A stretch of DNA of 64,000 nucleotides from an uncultured Eubacterium sp. (lineage in GTDB: Bacteria; Bacillota; Clostridia; Lachnospirales; Lachnospiraceae). Under the pieces are notes generated by a model that worked only from the letters and a program-made list of their open reading frames with translations, was not told where the DNA came from and did not search any database. Location: NCBI GenBank assembly GCA_910584595.1, contig CAJUBQ010000003.1, positions 34,372 to 98,371 of the forward strand, read 5' to 3'. This document shows positions 8,409 through 17,105 of the stretch, piece after piece; the stretch's first letter is position 1; each line of letters begins with the position of its first letter. The translations under genes and the position numbers were made by a program.

Positions 8409-9806
8409 TTAATCTGTCTCATCTGTTTGTCTGTTATGATTTTTGATATATGCCTCTGCCTGTTCCAACAGATAAGTCCGTTCATTTTTCAGCGGCTCTT
8501 TCATCACCTGTTCCAAAAGCAGCTCCAGAATTTCTCCAATCTGTCTGCCCGGCCTTATTCCTAAAGCTATCATATCCCGTCCCGTTACTGCAAGCTGCTT
8601 TAAGCTGATACAATCTCCTTTTTCTTTCATAACCTTATACAGCTGCTCATAACGATCAATATACTCCAGCTTTTCCTTCTGCTGATACTCGCTTTGCGCC
8701 AAAACATCCGCTCGTTTCAGCGCAAATATTGCAGGATACTGATCCTGCCCTGTTTTTACAACTGCACGCCGTATCTGTTCTTCTGTCAGCGGCGGATTGT
8801 AATCATGCCATCGCACAAGCGCACACACATGATCCATCGTGTCACGGTCAAATTTCAAACGGCGAAAAATCTTTCTTGCCAATTCAGCGCTTTTTTCCGG
8901 ATGCCCATAAAAATGATCGATTCCCTTTTCATCCGTTGTCTTACATAACGGCTTTGCAATATCATGAAACAATGCTGCAAGGCGTAAAATCTTATCCGGC
9001 GCAATATGACACATCGCAGTAATCGTATGCTCTCCCACAGTTTTGCAATGATGCGGATGATTCTGTCCTGTTTCCATCATACGATCAAATTCAGGCAGAA
9101 TCACTCCTGAAATGCCAAGCTGATACAACTCTTTCATATATTCGGGATGCGGAGATGCAACCAGCTTCACAAGCTCCGCCTGAATACGCTCCGCACTGAT
9201 GCGGTTCAAATCATTCGCTAATCTGCGGACTGCGTTTTGTGTACTTTGTTCCATCCGAAAATCCAGCTGTGCCGCAAATCGGACCGCACGCAGCATTCGA
9301 AGAGCATCTTCCTGAAACCGCTCCATCGGATCTCCCACGCACCGAATCATTCCTGCCGCCAGATCACTTATTCCGTGAAATGCATCCACCAAACCATGCG
9401 TTTCATCATATGCCATCGCATTAATCGTAAAATCCCGCCTTTTTAAATCTTCCAGCAAACTCGGCGTAAAAATAACTTCTTTTGGATGCCTGCCATCCGT
9501 ATACTCTCCATCAATCCGATACGTAGTGACTTCAAATCCCTCTCGTCCTATGATAACGGTTACTGTTCCATGCTGCAGTCCGGTATCTGCCGTTTTGGGA
9601 AACAGCTCTTTTACCTGCGCAGGAACGGCAGAGGTCGTAATGTCCCAGTCTTTTGGCGTTCTTCCCAGCAAACTGTCACGAATACAGCCTCCGACCGCAT
9701 ATGCTTCATAACCATATGCATGCAGCCGATCAAGAATCTGCTTCACCTTTTTGGGAAGGCATATGGCAGCATCCGTTCGAATCGTTATTTTCTTTTCTTT
9801 ATTCAT
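8409..9806 (-). CDS. cca: CCA tRNA nucleotidyltransferase with HD domain
   Basis: 465-residue class II nucleotidyltransferase that builds or repairs the 3' CCA of tRNA. The head domain shows GGCIRDSLLGRTPKDWDITT with the catalytic DxD, then RRDFTINAM and the flexible-loop region. The body has the RFxxDALRMLRAVRFAAQL motif. An HD phosphohydrolase domain follows (HHCKTVGEH, FHDIAKP, HDYNPP), as in many Firmicutes versions. The ribosome site is weak (no clear GGAGG before ATG 9806). A pure poly(A) polymerase is less likely given the length and the HD domain. Confidence 0.93.
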   Translation of the reverse strand: MNKEKKITIRTDAAICLPKKVKQILDRLHAYGYEAYAVGGCIRDSLLGRTPKDWDITTSAVPAQVKELFPKTADTGLQHGTVTVIIGREGFEVTTYRIDGEYTDGRHPKEVIFTPSLLEDLKRRDFTINAMAYDETHGLVDAFHGISDLAAGMIRCVGDPMERFQEDALRMLRAVRFAAQLDFRMEQSTQNAVRRLANDLNRISAERIQAELVKLVASPHPEYMKELYQLGISGVILPEFDRMMETGQNHPHHCKTVGEHTITAMCHIAPDKILRLAALFHDIAKPLCKTTDEKGIDHFYGHPEKSAELARKIFRRLKFDRDTMDHVCALVRWHDYNPPLTEEQIRRAVVKTGQDQYPAIFALKRADVLAQSEYQQKEKLEYIDRYEQLYKVMKEKGDCISLKQLAVTGRDMIALGIRPGRQIGEILELLLEQVMKEPLKNERTYLLEQAEAYIKNHNRQTDETD

Positions 9807-9861
9807 AACTTAATCATAATTTATTCCTGTTTTAATTCTTATTTTTTCACGGTTTCCTGTC

Positions 9862-11298
9862 TTAATATGCTTTTCCCCAGAATACCAGCTTCTTTGCCGG
9901 TCTGCCGCAGCAAACGCATACATCTGAAATCTGCTCCTGCTCAAACGGCATGCAGCGTGAAGTTGCTGTTGTATCTTCTTTGATTTTGTCTTCACATGCC
10001 TGATCTCCACACCACATCGCACGAATAAATCCAGGCTTTTGATCCAATGCCTTTTGGAACTCTTCGTATGTGGCTGCATCTGTGATATGGGAGTCCCTGT
10101 GCTCTTTTGCACGTTCATACATATCTGCCTGTATCGAATCTAATAGCTGTGCCAGCTTTAACGGCGCTTCTTCCAATGCAGTCTGGTATTTTTCTCTCGT
10201 GTCCCTGCGTACGAGTACGCACTGTCCCTTTTCCATATCTTTTGGACCAATTTCAATGCGAACCGGTATTCCTCGCATTTCCTGCTCTGAGAATTTCCAC
10301 CCGGGACTCTTAGCGCTGTCGTCCACTTTTACACGGAACTGTTTTTTTAATGTTTCATACAGTTCATTTGCTTTTTCTAATACGCCTTCTTTCTGCTGCT
10401 GAATTGGAATTACCATCACCTGTGTCGGAGCAATTGCAGGCGGCAGTACAAGTCCGGAATCATCCCCGTGTACCATAATAATCGCACCGATAATTCGCGT
10501 GCTGAGTCCCCAGGATGTTTGATGTACATACTGCAGCTGATTATCCGGATCAGTATATTGAATCCCAAATGCTTTTGCAAATCCATCTCCAAAATTATGG
10601 CTGGTTCCTGACTGAAGCGCTTTTCCATCGTGCATAAGCGCTTCGATCGTATAAGTAGCTTCCGCTCCGGCAAATTTTTCTTTTTCTGTTTTCTGCCCGC
10701 GGATAACCGGAATCGCCAGAACTTCCTCGCAGAACTTTGCATATACGTTTAACATCTGCTCTGTGCGTTCCTGTGCTTCCTCTGCCGTAGCATGCGCCGT
10801 ATGACCTTCCTGCCATAAAAATTCTCTGGATCTTAAAAATGGTCTTGTTTCTTTCTCCCATCTTACAACAGAGCACCACTGGTTATACACTTTCGGAAGA
10901 TCGCGGTAAGACTGTACATCATTTTTATAAAAATCACAAAACAGCGTTTCCGAAGTAGGTCTGACGCAAAGCCTTTCCTGCAGCATGTTTTGTCCGCCAT
11001 GCGTCACCCAGGCCACTTCCGGCGCAAATCCTTCTACATGATCCTTTTCTTTGTTCAAAAGACTTTCCGGAATAAACAGCGGCATATATACATTTTGTAC
11101 ACCGGTTTCTTTAAAACGCCGGTCCAGTTCGCGCTGAATATTTTCCCAAAGCGCATAACCTGCCGGTTTAATAATCATACACCCTTTCACAGAAGAATAA
11201 TCGATCAATTCAGCTTTTTTTACCACATCTGTATACCATTGCGCAAAATCCTCCTGCATACTCGTAATGGATTCTACTAATTTCTTGTCTTTCGCCAT
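9862..11298 (-). CDS. proS: Prolyl-tRNA synthetase, short (archaeal/eukaryote-like) type
   Basis: 478-residue class II aminoacyl-tRNA synthetase that charges tRNA-Pro. It lacks the large editing insertion of the E. coli type and ends with the zinc-type C-terminal domain (CMPFEQEQISDVCVCCGRPAKK) and the conserved -WGKAY terminus. Motif 2 (RWEKETRPFLRSREFLWQEGHTAHAT) and GTSHNFGDGFAKAFGI are clear. The ATG is preceded by AAGGAG. A near-consensus promoter lies just upstream. I saw no T-box leader, as the predicted leader is only about 30 nt. Confidence 0.95.
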   Translation of the reverse strand: MAKDKKLVESITSMQEDFAQWYTDVVKKAELIDYSSVKGCMIIKPAGYALWENIQRELDRRFKETGVQNVYMPLFIPESLLNKEKDHVEGFAPEVAWVTHGGQNMLQERLCVRPTSETLFCDFYKNDVQSYRDLPKVYNQWCSVVRWEKETRPFLRSREFLWQEGHTAHATAEEAQERTEQMLNVYAKFCEEVLAIPVIRGQKTEKEKFAGAEATYTIEALMHDGKALQSGTSHNFGDGFAKAFGIQYTDPDNQLQYVHQTSWGLSTRIIGAIIMVHGDDSGLVLPPAIAPTQVMVIPIQQQKEGVLEKANELYETLKKQFRVKVDDSAKSPGWKFSEQEMRGIPVRIEIGPKDMEKGQCVLVRRDTREKYQTALEEAPLKLAQLLDSIQADMYERAKEHRDSHITDAATYEEFQKALDQKPGFIRAMWCGDQACEDKIKEDTTATSRCMPFEQEQISDVCVCCGRPAKKLVFWGKAY

Positions 11299-11334
11299 GT
11301 TTTTCTCCTTACTTATGATTCTTATGATTGATTT

Positions 11335-11363
11335 ATTTTAGCGTCATATTTATTTTGTGTCAA
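11335..11363 (-). promoter_or_regulatory. proS promoter
   Basis: Minus-strand TTGACA (11363-11358), 17-bp spacer, TAAAAT (11340-11335). Good sigma-A match right upstream of proS. Confidence 0.72.
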
Positions 11364-11385
11364 GCGGACATTCCAACATTCCCTT

Positions 11386-13890
11386 CTACTGATATGCTAT
11401 ATAAATTCCCCCGGCTGCCCGAAACCTCGCATCTGCCTCTTCGATCGTACTTTTCACCACTCCTCCTGCCTGCGGATCATACAGCCATACATTTAAGGCG
11501 TCATATCCCGTCACAAGCATCGTTTCCTGTGCTCCTGCCGCTGCCAAAACCGGCGTTGCACAGTTCACATAATAAAGAATCTGTGAAAGAGAACAGCCTT
11601 CAATCACGATTACTTCCCGCTCAGACAACAGCGATTCCAAGATCCCCTGCGGGGTATCTCCCCTCTCCAGCAATTCCCCGGCGCTGACTTCAATGCCTTC
11701 ATGTCTGAGCAATGCGCTGACGCATTTTACAATGGATGAACCTAAAGCATCTGCATCCGAAGGCTGCACTTCCGGAGATACCTGTACATTTTTTCGTGCG
11801 CGCTTCCAAATATAATTTTGCTTTTCATCTACTACAACTCCCATAAACTCGTCCGCACTGCGAATGGCATCTGCAACCACTGTCGTGGCTGCCGTTACTT
11901 TTCCTTTTGCATAAGCAAAGTACATGCGCTGGTCTTGCGCAGATTTTAAAGCTATTTTTTTATCTTCCTGATTTAAAATCTGCTTTGCAGCGACATAAAC
12001 CGGCGGATTTTCTTTTTTCATCTCTGAAAGCGTCAGCTGCATCTGCGTCTGCTTTACTTCTGTAACCGTAGAGTGAATGATTTTTTGCACTTCATCTTCC
12101 TGCGTGCGATTGACAATGGAATCCTGCGGAGCCTGCACATAGCCTCCTTCTTTTGCCATTAGCCGCTGCATAATAAGTACGCCGTTCACAAACTCCACAC
12201 TGTCAATAAAATACCCTTTTTTCCGGTATTTTTTTAACACTTCCATATTGGATGTATTTACGATACGAAGCGCATACATTGGCGTCTGCCGAATGCCTGC
12301 CATTCCACCCGACCTATGTTTATCCGATGCAATGCCATACACAAGATCCTCCTGCAAAAATCCAAGCACCTGCAAAGACTCGCCGCCTTTTACATTAATT
12401 TTGCGAATTTGCGCTGTTTCCAGATCCATGACCGATATTTCATGGGCATCGTGATCTGATATCCATGAAAAATACCGGTTTGACTCTGATACAGCATACT
12501 GGTCTTCTTCCAATTTCGAAGCGACCTCTTCCATTTCCATCGAAGTCAAATCAATATGGTATACCGTCCCGTTAAACAGCAAATAAATATCTCCTGCTGC
12601 ATTTTCATACAATAACTTCCCAATCTCTGCCTGCAATATTTGATAAGATTGGTCAAATGATAAAAACAGTTTTTCTTCATTTGTATTTGCCTGACTGGCA
12701 TAATGCAAAAAGCAAATGCCCATCTCTCCTTCATGAATTCCACGGTTCATATATCCGTATACTACATAATCTATATCACCTGCTTCATCCACATTCAGGA
12801 TCCTGATATCATGCTGCATATTATTTTCACGTGGTTCAATTCCTTCATGTCCGCGAAAGCTAAATACCTCTGCCAGTCTGTGAAACGACTGATTGTAACT
12901 CCAAAGATCTCCTTCCTGCACAAAACAAGTGACTGTTTTTGACTCATTCTGCATATATTCAATCTCTTTTGAACGAATGCCAAGCTGCAAATAATTTTCA
13001 TACAGAAAATCATTTTCTCCGTTAAAAATCTGATTCATTGTCCGCTCAAAATTCAGCAGATACATCCGTTCATTCGTATAACGGATCCGATAATACTCCT
13101 CCACATTATAATATTCCAGTTCCCCTTTATTCTCATGAGATGTTACAACATAATTCAGCAAAATCACATTATAGGAACTGTTCATTTCTTTTACAGACGG
13201 TACAGGCGTCGTAAGCCTGTCACATTTAAAGTCAGCCCAATTTGCCTGCATCAGGCTCGAATGAATCGTTACTTTATGCAGTGTCGAATTATCTCCGGAC
13301 GCATTCGGCTCCCAATAAGTAGTGAGCTCGTCCGGTGTATCTGAAAACGTAAGTTCACTGATCTGCTGTGCAAATTGAACGCTTTCTGCTACATAACAGT
13401 CTCTTGCATCTGCGATTCTTGTATAATAGTAACAAATCGTTTCATCCTGTCTTAGCTTTAATGTCAATATATACTCTCTGGACTGTTCCAACAGGCTTTG
13501 CACCGGAATGCTTGTCCGTATTTGTCCTTCACTTTCTTCAAAAGACGAAATATTGCCGTCTGAAATCAGACGTTCCCCGTCTATACTGCGGATTTCATAT
13601 GAAATCTCATCGATCTGATACCCATATGTCCGTATCTGAAGCGGGACTTCCCTGCTGCTGGAAAGCGGCGTAATCGTATCCCGCATGCCAATCGCATTCA
13701 TCTGCGATGTATATCCATGCAGTTCATTAATCTGCTCATCCTCATTGTACAATACTATGACAGGCAGTGTTGCCGCTTCCATTTCTGTCGTCAAATCCAT
13801 CTGGTTTTTATTTGTTACATTACCGGATATTACCAGCGTTAAAATAAATATGATCGTCAGCGCTGCTGCCTTGATTAATCCTTTTTTCAT
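11386..13890 (-). CDS. Large exported protein with degenerate C39-peptidase-like C-terminal domain
   Basis: 834 residues. A basic start and one hydrophobic segment (about 5-25) make an uncleaved anchor or signal peptide. A long middle of beta-sheet character has no recognised motif. The last 150 residues resemble C39-type papain-fold domains, with a helix around IVKCVSALLRHEGI, then ILYYVNCATPVLAA, MLVTGYDALNVWLYDPQAGG. In active C39 domains a His precedes the VxGYD strand, but here it is Thr, so the domain is probably inactive. Start chosen at ATG 13890 (AAGGA 8 nt upstream). It faces proS but does not obviously share its promoter. Function unknown, perhaps envelope or spore related. Confidence 0.6.
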   Translation of the reverse strand: MKKGLIKAAALTIIFILTLVISGNVTNKNQMDLTTEMEAATLPVIVLYNEDEQINELHGYTSQMNAIGMRDTITPLSSSREVPLQIRTYGYQIDEISYEIRSIDGERLISDGNISSFEESEGQIRTSIPVQSLLEQSREYILTLKLRQDETICYYYTRIADARDCYVAESVQFAQQISELTFSDTPDELTTYWEPNASGDNSTLHKVTIHSSLMQANWADFKCDRLTTPVPSVKEMNSSYNVILLNYVVTSHENKGELEYYNVEEYYRIRYTNERMYLLNFERTMNQIFNGENDFLYENYLQLGIRSKEIEYMQNESKTVTCFVQEGDLWSYNQSFHRLAEVFSFRGHEGIEPRENNMQHDIRILNVDEAGDIDYVVYGYMNRGIHEGEMGICFLHYASQANTNEEKLFLSFDQSYQILQAEIGKLLYENAAGDIYLLFNGTVYHIDLTSMEMEEVASKLEEDQYAVSESNRYFSWISDHDAHEISVMDLETAQIRKINVKGGESLQVLGFLQEDLVYGIASDKHRSGGMAGIRQTPMYALRIVNTSNMEVLKKYRKKGYFIDSVEFVNGVLIMQRLMAKEGGYVQAPQDSIVNRTQEDEVQKIIHSTVTEVKQTQMQLTLSEMKKENPPVYVAAKQILNQEDKKIALKSAQDQRMYFAYAKGKVTAATTVVADAIRSADEFMGVVVDEKQNYIWKRARKNVQVSPEVQPSDADALGSSIVKCVSALLRHEGIEVSAGELLERGDTPQGILESLLSEREVIVIEGCSLSQILYYVNCATPVLAAAGAQETMLVTGYDALNVWLYDPQAGGVVKSTIEEADARFRAAGGIYIAYQ

Positions 13891-13933
13891 CAGTTTTTCC
13901 TTTCGTAAATAGATACCGGACAGAAATGCAAAC

Positions 13934-13977
13934 GAATCCGGCGCCTTTTCATGCGCCGGCGGCGTAGCGCCGGATTC
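13934..13977 (-). terminator. GC-rich hairpin after the proline-rich gene
   Basis: Perfect 11-bp stem GAATCCGGCGC/GCGCCGGATTC with a 22-nt inner part that can itself fold (GCGCC/GGCGGC). Downstream on the minus strand there is only a loose T-rich tract (GTTTGCATTTCTG), so termination efficiency is uncertain. Confidence 0.5.
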
Positions 13978-13990
13978 ATTCAGATTGCTG

Positions 13991-14563
13991 TTACCACCAG
14001 CGACGGCAGCGGTTGTGTCTGCACCGTCTTTTATACATCTCATTATAAAGCAGCACTTCAATCAGATTTCCAAGTCCCGGATTATGTGACGGCGGCCTGC
14101 CTGGCGGTGGTGGCGGCGGATATGGCGGCCTGCCCGGCGGTGGCGGTGGTGGAAACGGCGGTCTGCCTGGTGGCGGCGGATATGGCGGTCTGCCTGGCGG
14201 TCCCGGATTCCACCTAAAGTCAAGTTCTTCTACCTGTTTCGCTTCAAGTTCCGGTTCTGTCTGCTCCTGTGGTTTGGAAGCAAGCAGATAAATCCTGTCA
14301 CAGATTACTTTTAACATGACTCTGTCCGGATATTCATCAAACATCATACTGCCTTCATATTCCAGCTTATCGCACTCTTCTTCTACAAGCTTTTGAATGC
14401 GTTTTGCTTCCTCCGGATACAGCTCCTTCATACGTTCCATATCCCGTTCATATTCCATCTCGGTCATATAAATATTCTGAATCGGATAGCTCATATAAAA
14501 CGGCATCTGAGGCGCGTATTGGTACTGCTGCATACGTATAAACTGTTCCTGCTTATGATCCAC
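13991..14563 (-). CDS. Proline-rich PGRPPYPPPP-repeat protein, possibly spore coat
   Basis: 190 residues. The N-terminus is Met/Tyr/Gln-rich (QQYQYAPQMPFYMSYP), followed by an acidic helical domain (about 34-115) with repeated Glu and Tyr. A run of PPGRPPYPPPP-type repeats follows (about 120-158) and a basic Cys/Arg/Trp tail (RRCRHNRCRRWW) ends the protein. The composition suggests a structural, possibly cross-linked, surface or spore-coat protein. I do not recognise a named family. Confidence 0.6.
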   Translation of the reverse strand: MDHKQEQFIRMQQYQYAPQMPFYMSYPIQNIYMTEMEYERDMERMKELYPEEAKRIQKLVEEECDKLEYEGSMMFDEYPDRVMLKVICDRIYLLASKPQEQTEPELEAKQVEELDFRWNPGPPGRPPYPPPPGRPPFPPPPPPGRPPYPPPPPPGRPPSHNPGLGNLIEVLLYNEMYKRRCRHNRCRRWW

Positions 14564-14916
14564 GTGTCTGTCTCCTGCATTTCGTTAATAACAATATATG
14601 CCGGAACCAAACTTATGGTTACCATATCAAAGGGTATTTCAGTAAATTATAACCATCCTGCGGCAATTTATACCAAAGCAGAAAGATACCGGTATCCGTC
14701 TTGTAATTATAGATGATTATAACGCACAAAAAGCCTTGTTTCAAGGCAATTTACGTTGAATTAAAAAATGGTTTATTCATAATATCCCGAATTTAAGCAA
14801 ATCTTAAGAATTTTTTATGATTTTTACCGATTGATTTTTTGTCGATTAGGATATATTTTATTCTCAGTCAGAATAAAGTGATGTTAAGAAATTACCGGAG
14901 GAGGTTTTCCGTATTT
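14564..14916. other. 353-bp divergent intergenic region
   Basis: Separates the proline-rich gene (minus) from the LTA-synthase-like gene (plus). A small hairpin GCCTTG/CAAGGC lies at 14733-14747, followed by A/T-rich DNA. No promoter meets consensus on either strand, so I cannot place the start sites. Confidence 0.5.
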
Positions 14917-17058
14917 ATGAAAAAAATTTATAAAAATAAATGGCGTAAGCAGGAACATACCGTTGGAACAGCAAAACGCGATTATAGCCGCCAAATTGCT
15001 TTTCTGAACCGTTACTCTATTTTGTTCCACGCGCTATTGTCATGTATGCTTGTGTTCATTATTGAAATATGCTCCAGACGCTCCCTTGTGGATGCCTGCG
15101 TTTTCTTAGGCAGCCATGCGTTTGCATTTTTATTTAACGCGTTGATTATCTTTTTTACATTGTCTGTTGTTTACCTGTTCCGACGCAGAATGCTTATGCG
15201 TATTATCATCAGCTGCGTCTGGCTGCTGCTCGGCATTATCAACGGCTGTGTATTATCCCAGCGTGTGACTCCGTTTGGCTATACGGACTTAAAGTGTATT
15301 TCTGATCTGTTAACTATGACGAATACACAGTATTTTACAAAAACACAGGAAATATGCGTCGTTATTTTATTAAGCATATTAGTAATATTTTTAGTGGTTC
15401 TCGCATTAAAAGGACCAAAATTCCAGGGACATCCGCATAAAATCCGCGCTGTGTTCTTTTGTGCAGGGATGGGAGTTTTCATGTCATTTGCAACAACAAT
15501 GGCACACAGCTCTGAGCAAATGGCTTCCTATTTTGCCAATATTGCACAGGGATATTCTGACTATGGTTTTGTATATGGCTTTTCATCCAGTGTTATGGAT
15601 CGCGGCATGAACAAACCGGATGATTACTCAGAGTCAACGATTAAAGCAATCACACAGTCTGTCGCACAGGCAAAAGAAGATGCTTCTTCTTACACAGTAG
15701 CTAAGTCGGATCAGATTGTATCTGATTCTGTCAATAAACAGCAGCCAAACGTTATCTGTGTTTTGCTGGAATCTTTTATGGACCCGACAGAAATCAATTT
15801 TATGGAACTGTCAAAAGACCCGATTCCAAATTTTCGGGCATTAAGTGATAATTTTACATCCGGCTATCTGACCGTACCTGTCGTCGGCGCCGGAACTGCT
15901 AACTCAGAATTTGAAGTACTGACCGGTATGAACCTGCGTTTTTTCGGCACCGGTGAATACCCATATAAAACCATTTTAAAAGAAACAAACTGTGAAAGTA
16001 TTGCTTCTGACTTGTCAAAGCAAGGTTACGGCACACACGTTGTCCACAATAACGGCGGTAATTTTTACAGCCGGACAAATGCCTTTTCACAGTTCGGATT
16101 TGATACATTTATCAGTAAAGAAATGATGAATATCCAGGAATATACACCGCTTGGTTCATGGCCGACCGATGATATTCTGATCGGTGAAACAAAAAAAGCT
16201 CTGGATTCGACACCGGACCGGTCCGACTTTGTATACACCATTACCGTACAGGGCCATGGCAGCTACCCGGACGAAAAAGTCATCCAAAATCCTGAAATTA
16301 CAGTATCGGGTGCGGAATCAGAAGAAAAAAATAATCAGTGGGAATATTATGTGAATCAAATTCACGAAGTAGATAAATTTATTAAAAATCTCACAGATAT
16401 GCTATCCGAAAGAGATGAAAATACGATTCTTGTCCTGTTTGGCGACCATCTTCCTACTATGGGGCTTACCGACGAGGATTTAAAATCCGGTGATATTTTT
16501 AAGACCAAATATGCAACATGGAACAATTTTGGACTGGAACAAAAAGATGCGGATCTGGCTGCATATCAGCTGCTTGCCTATACGACAGAACAGGCCGGCA
16601 TCCATGAAGGCACCATTTTTACGTATCATCAGGCCGAAGAGTATGATACAGATAACGAGCAGTATCAGAGCAATCTGGAAAATCTGCAGTATGATATTCT
16701 TTACGGCGAACGCTATTGCTACGACGGCAAAGATTTATATCCGGCTTCTGACCTGCAGATGGGTGTTGACCAGACGCATCTGAAACACTATCGTAAAAAT
16801 ACTGATGGCAGTTTATCCATCTTCGGTGACCATTTTACAAACTGGAGCCGCATTTATATCAATGATGAAAAAATATCTACCACTTTTGTATCGGACAAAG
16901 AACTGCTTTTGTCTGCAGATCATGCATCTGATTTAGCAAACGGCGATATTTTAAAAGTATGTCAGGTTGGTTCCAGCAATACGATCTTCCGCACAACTGA
17001 AAACTCTCTCATTTATTACGGTGCGCAAGACGACAGTATGCAGACTCAATCCGAATAA
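14917..17058 (+). CDS. LTA-synthase-family sulfatase, membrane-anchored
   Basis: 713 residues with a basic cytoplasmic start, five hydrophobic segments within residues about 30-210, then an extracellular sulfatase/alkaline-phosphatase fold. The expected LtaS landmarks are visible: NVICVLLESFMDPT, the nucleophile region GTANSEFEVLTGM (Thr327), HVVHNNGGNFYSR, SWPTDD and GDHLPTMG. LtaS-type enzymes transfer glycerol phosphate from phosphatidylglycerol onto a membrane glycolipid. The exact acceptor is unknown here. A C-terminal extension beyond the catalytic domain (last ~120 residues, GDHFTNWSRIYINDEK) looks like an Ig-type beta domain. I start at ATG 14917, behind GGAGGAGG with a long 12-nt gap. 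An ATG at 14881 has no ribosome site. Confidence 0.85.
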   Translation: MKKIYKNKWRKQEHTVGTAKRDYSRQIAFLNRYSILFHALLSCMLVFIIEICSRRSLVDACVFLGSHAFAFLFNALIIFFTLSVVYLFRRRMLMRIIISCVWLLLGIINGCVLSQRVTPFGYTDLKCISDLLTMTNTQYFTKTQEICVVILLSILVIFLVVLALKGPKFQGHPHKIRAVFFCAGMGVFMSFATTMAHSSEQMASYFANIAQGYSDYGFVYGFSSSVMDRGMNKPDDYSESTIKAITQSVAQAKEDASSYTVAKSDQIVSDSVNKQQPNVICVLLESFMDPTEINFMELSKDPIPNFRALSDNFTSGYLTVPVVGAGTANSEFEVLTGMNLRFFGTGEYPYKTILKETNCESIASDLSKQGYGTHVVHNNGGNFYSRTNAFSQFGFDTFISKEMMNIQEYTPLGSWPTDDILIGETKKALDSTPDRSDFVYTITVQGHGSYPDEKVIQNPEITVSGAESEEKNNQWEYYVNQIHEVDKFIKNLTDMLSERDENTILVLFGDHLPTMGLTDEDLKSGDIFKTKYATWNNFGLEQKDADLAAYQLLAYTTEQAGIHEGTIFTYHQAEEYDTDNEQYQSNLENLQYDILYGERYCYDGKDLYPASDLQMGVDQTHLKHYRKNTDGSLSIFGDHFTNWSRIYINDEKISTTFVSDKELLLSADHASDLANGDILKVCQVGSSNTIFRTTENSLIYYGAQDDSMQTQSE

Positions 17059-17065
17059 GAAGCAC

Positions 17066-17102
17066 AAAAGGGAATGGAAATTGTAATTTTCCATTCCCTT
17101 TT
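17066..17102 (+). terminator. Bidirectional terminator between LTA-synthase-like gene and fbp
   Basis: Fifteen-base perfect stem AAAAGGGAATGGAAA/TTTCCATTCCCTTTT with a 7-nt loop, T-rich on both sides. It ends both convergent transcripts. Confidence 0.92.
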
Positions 17103-17105
17103 GCC

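Noticed and set aside
14733..14747. GCCTTG/CAAGGC hairpin in the gap before the LTA-synthase-like gene
   Set aside because: Too short to claim as terminator or riboswitch. Mentioned only in the gap description.
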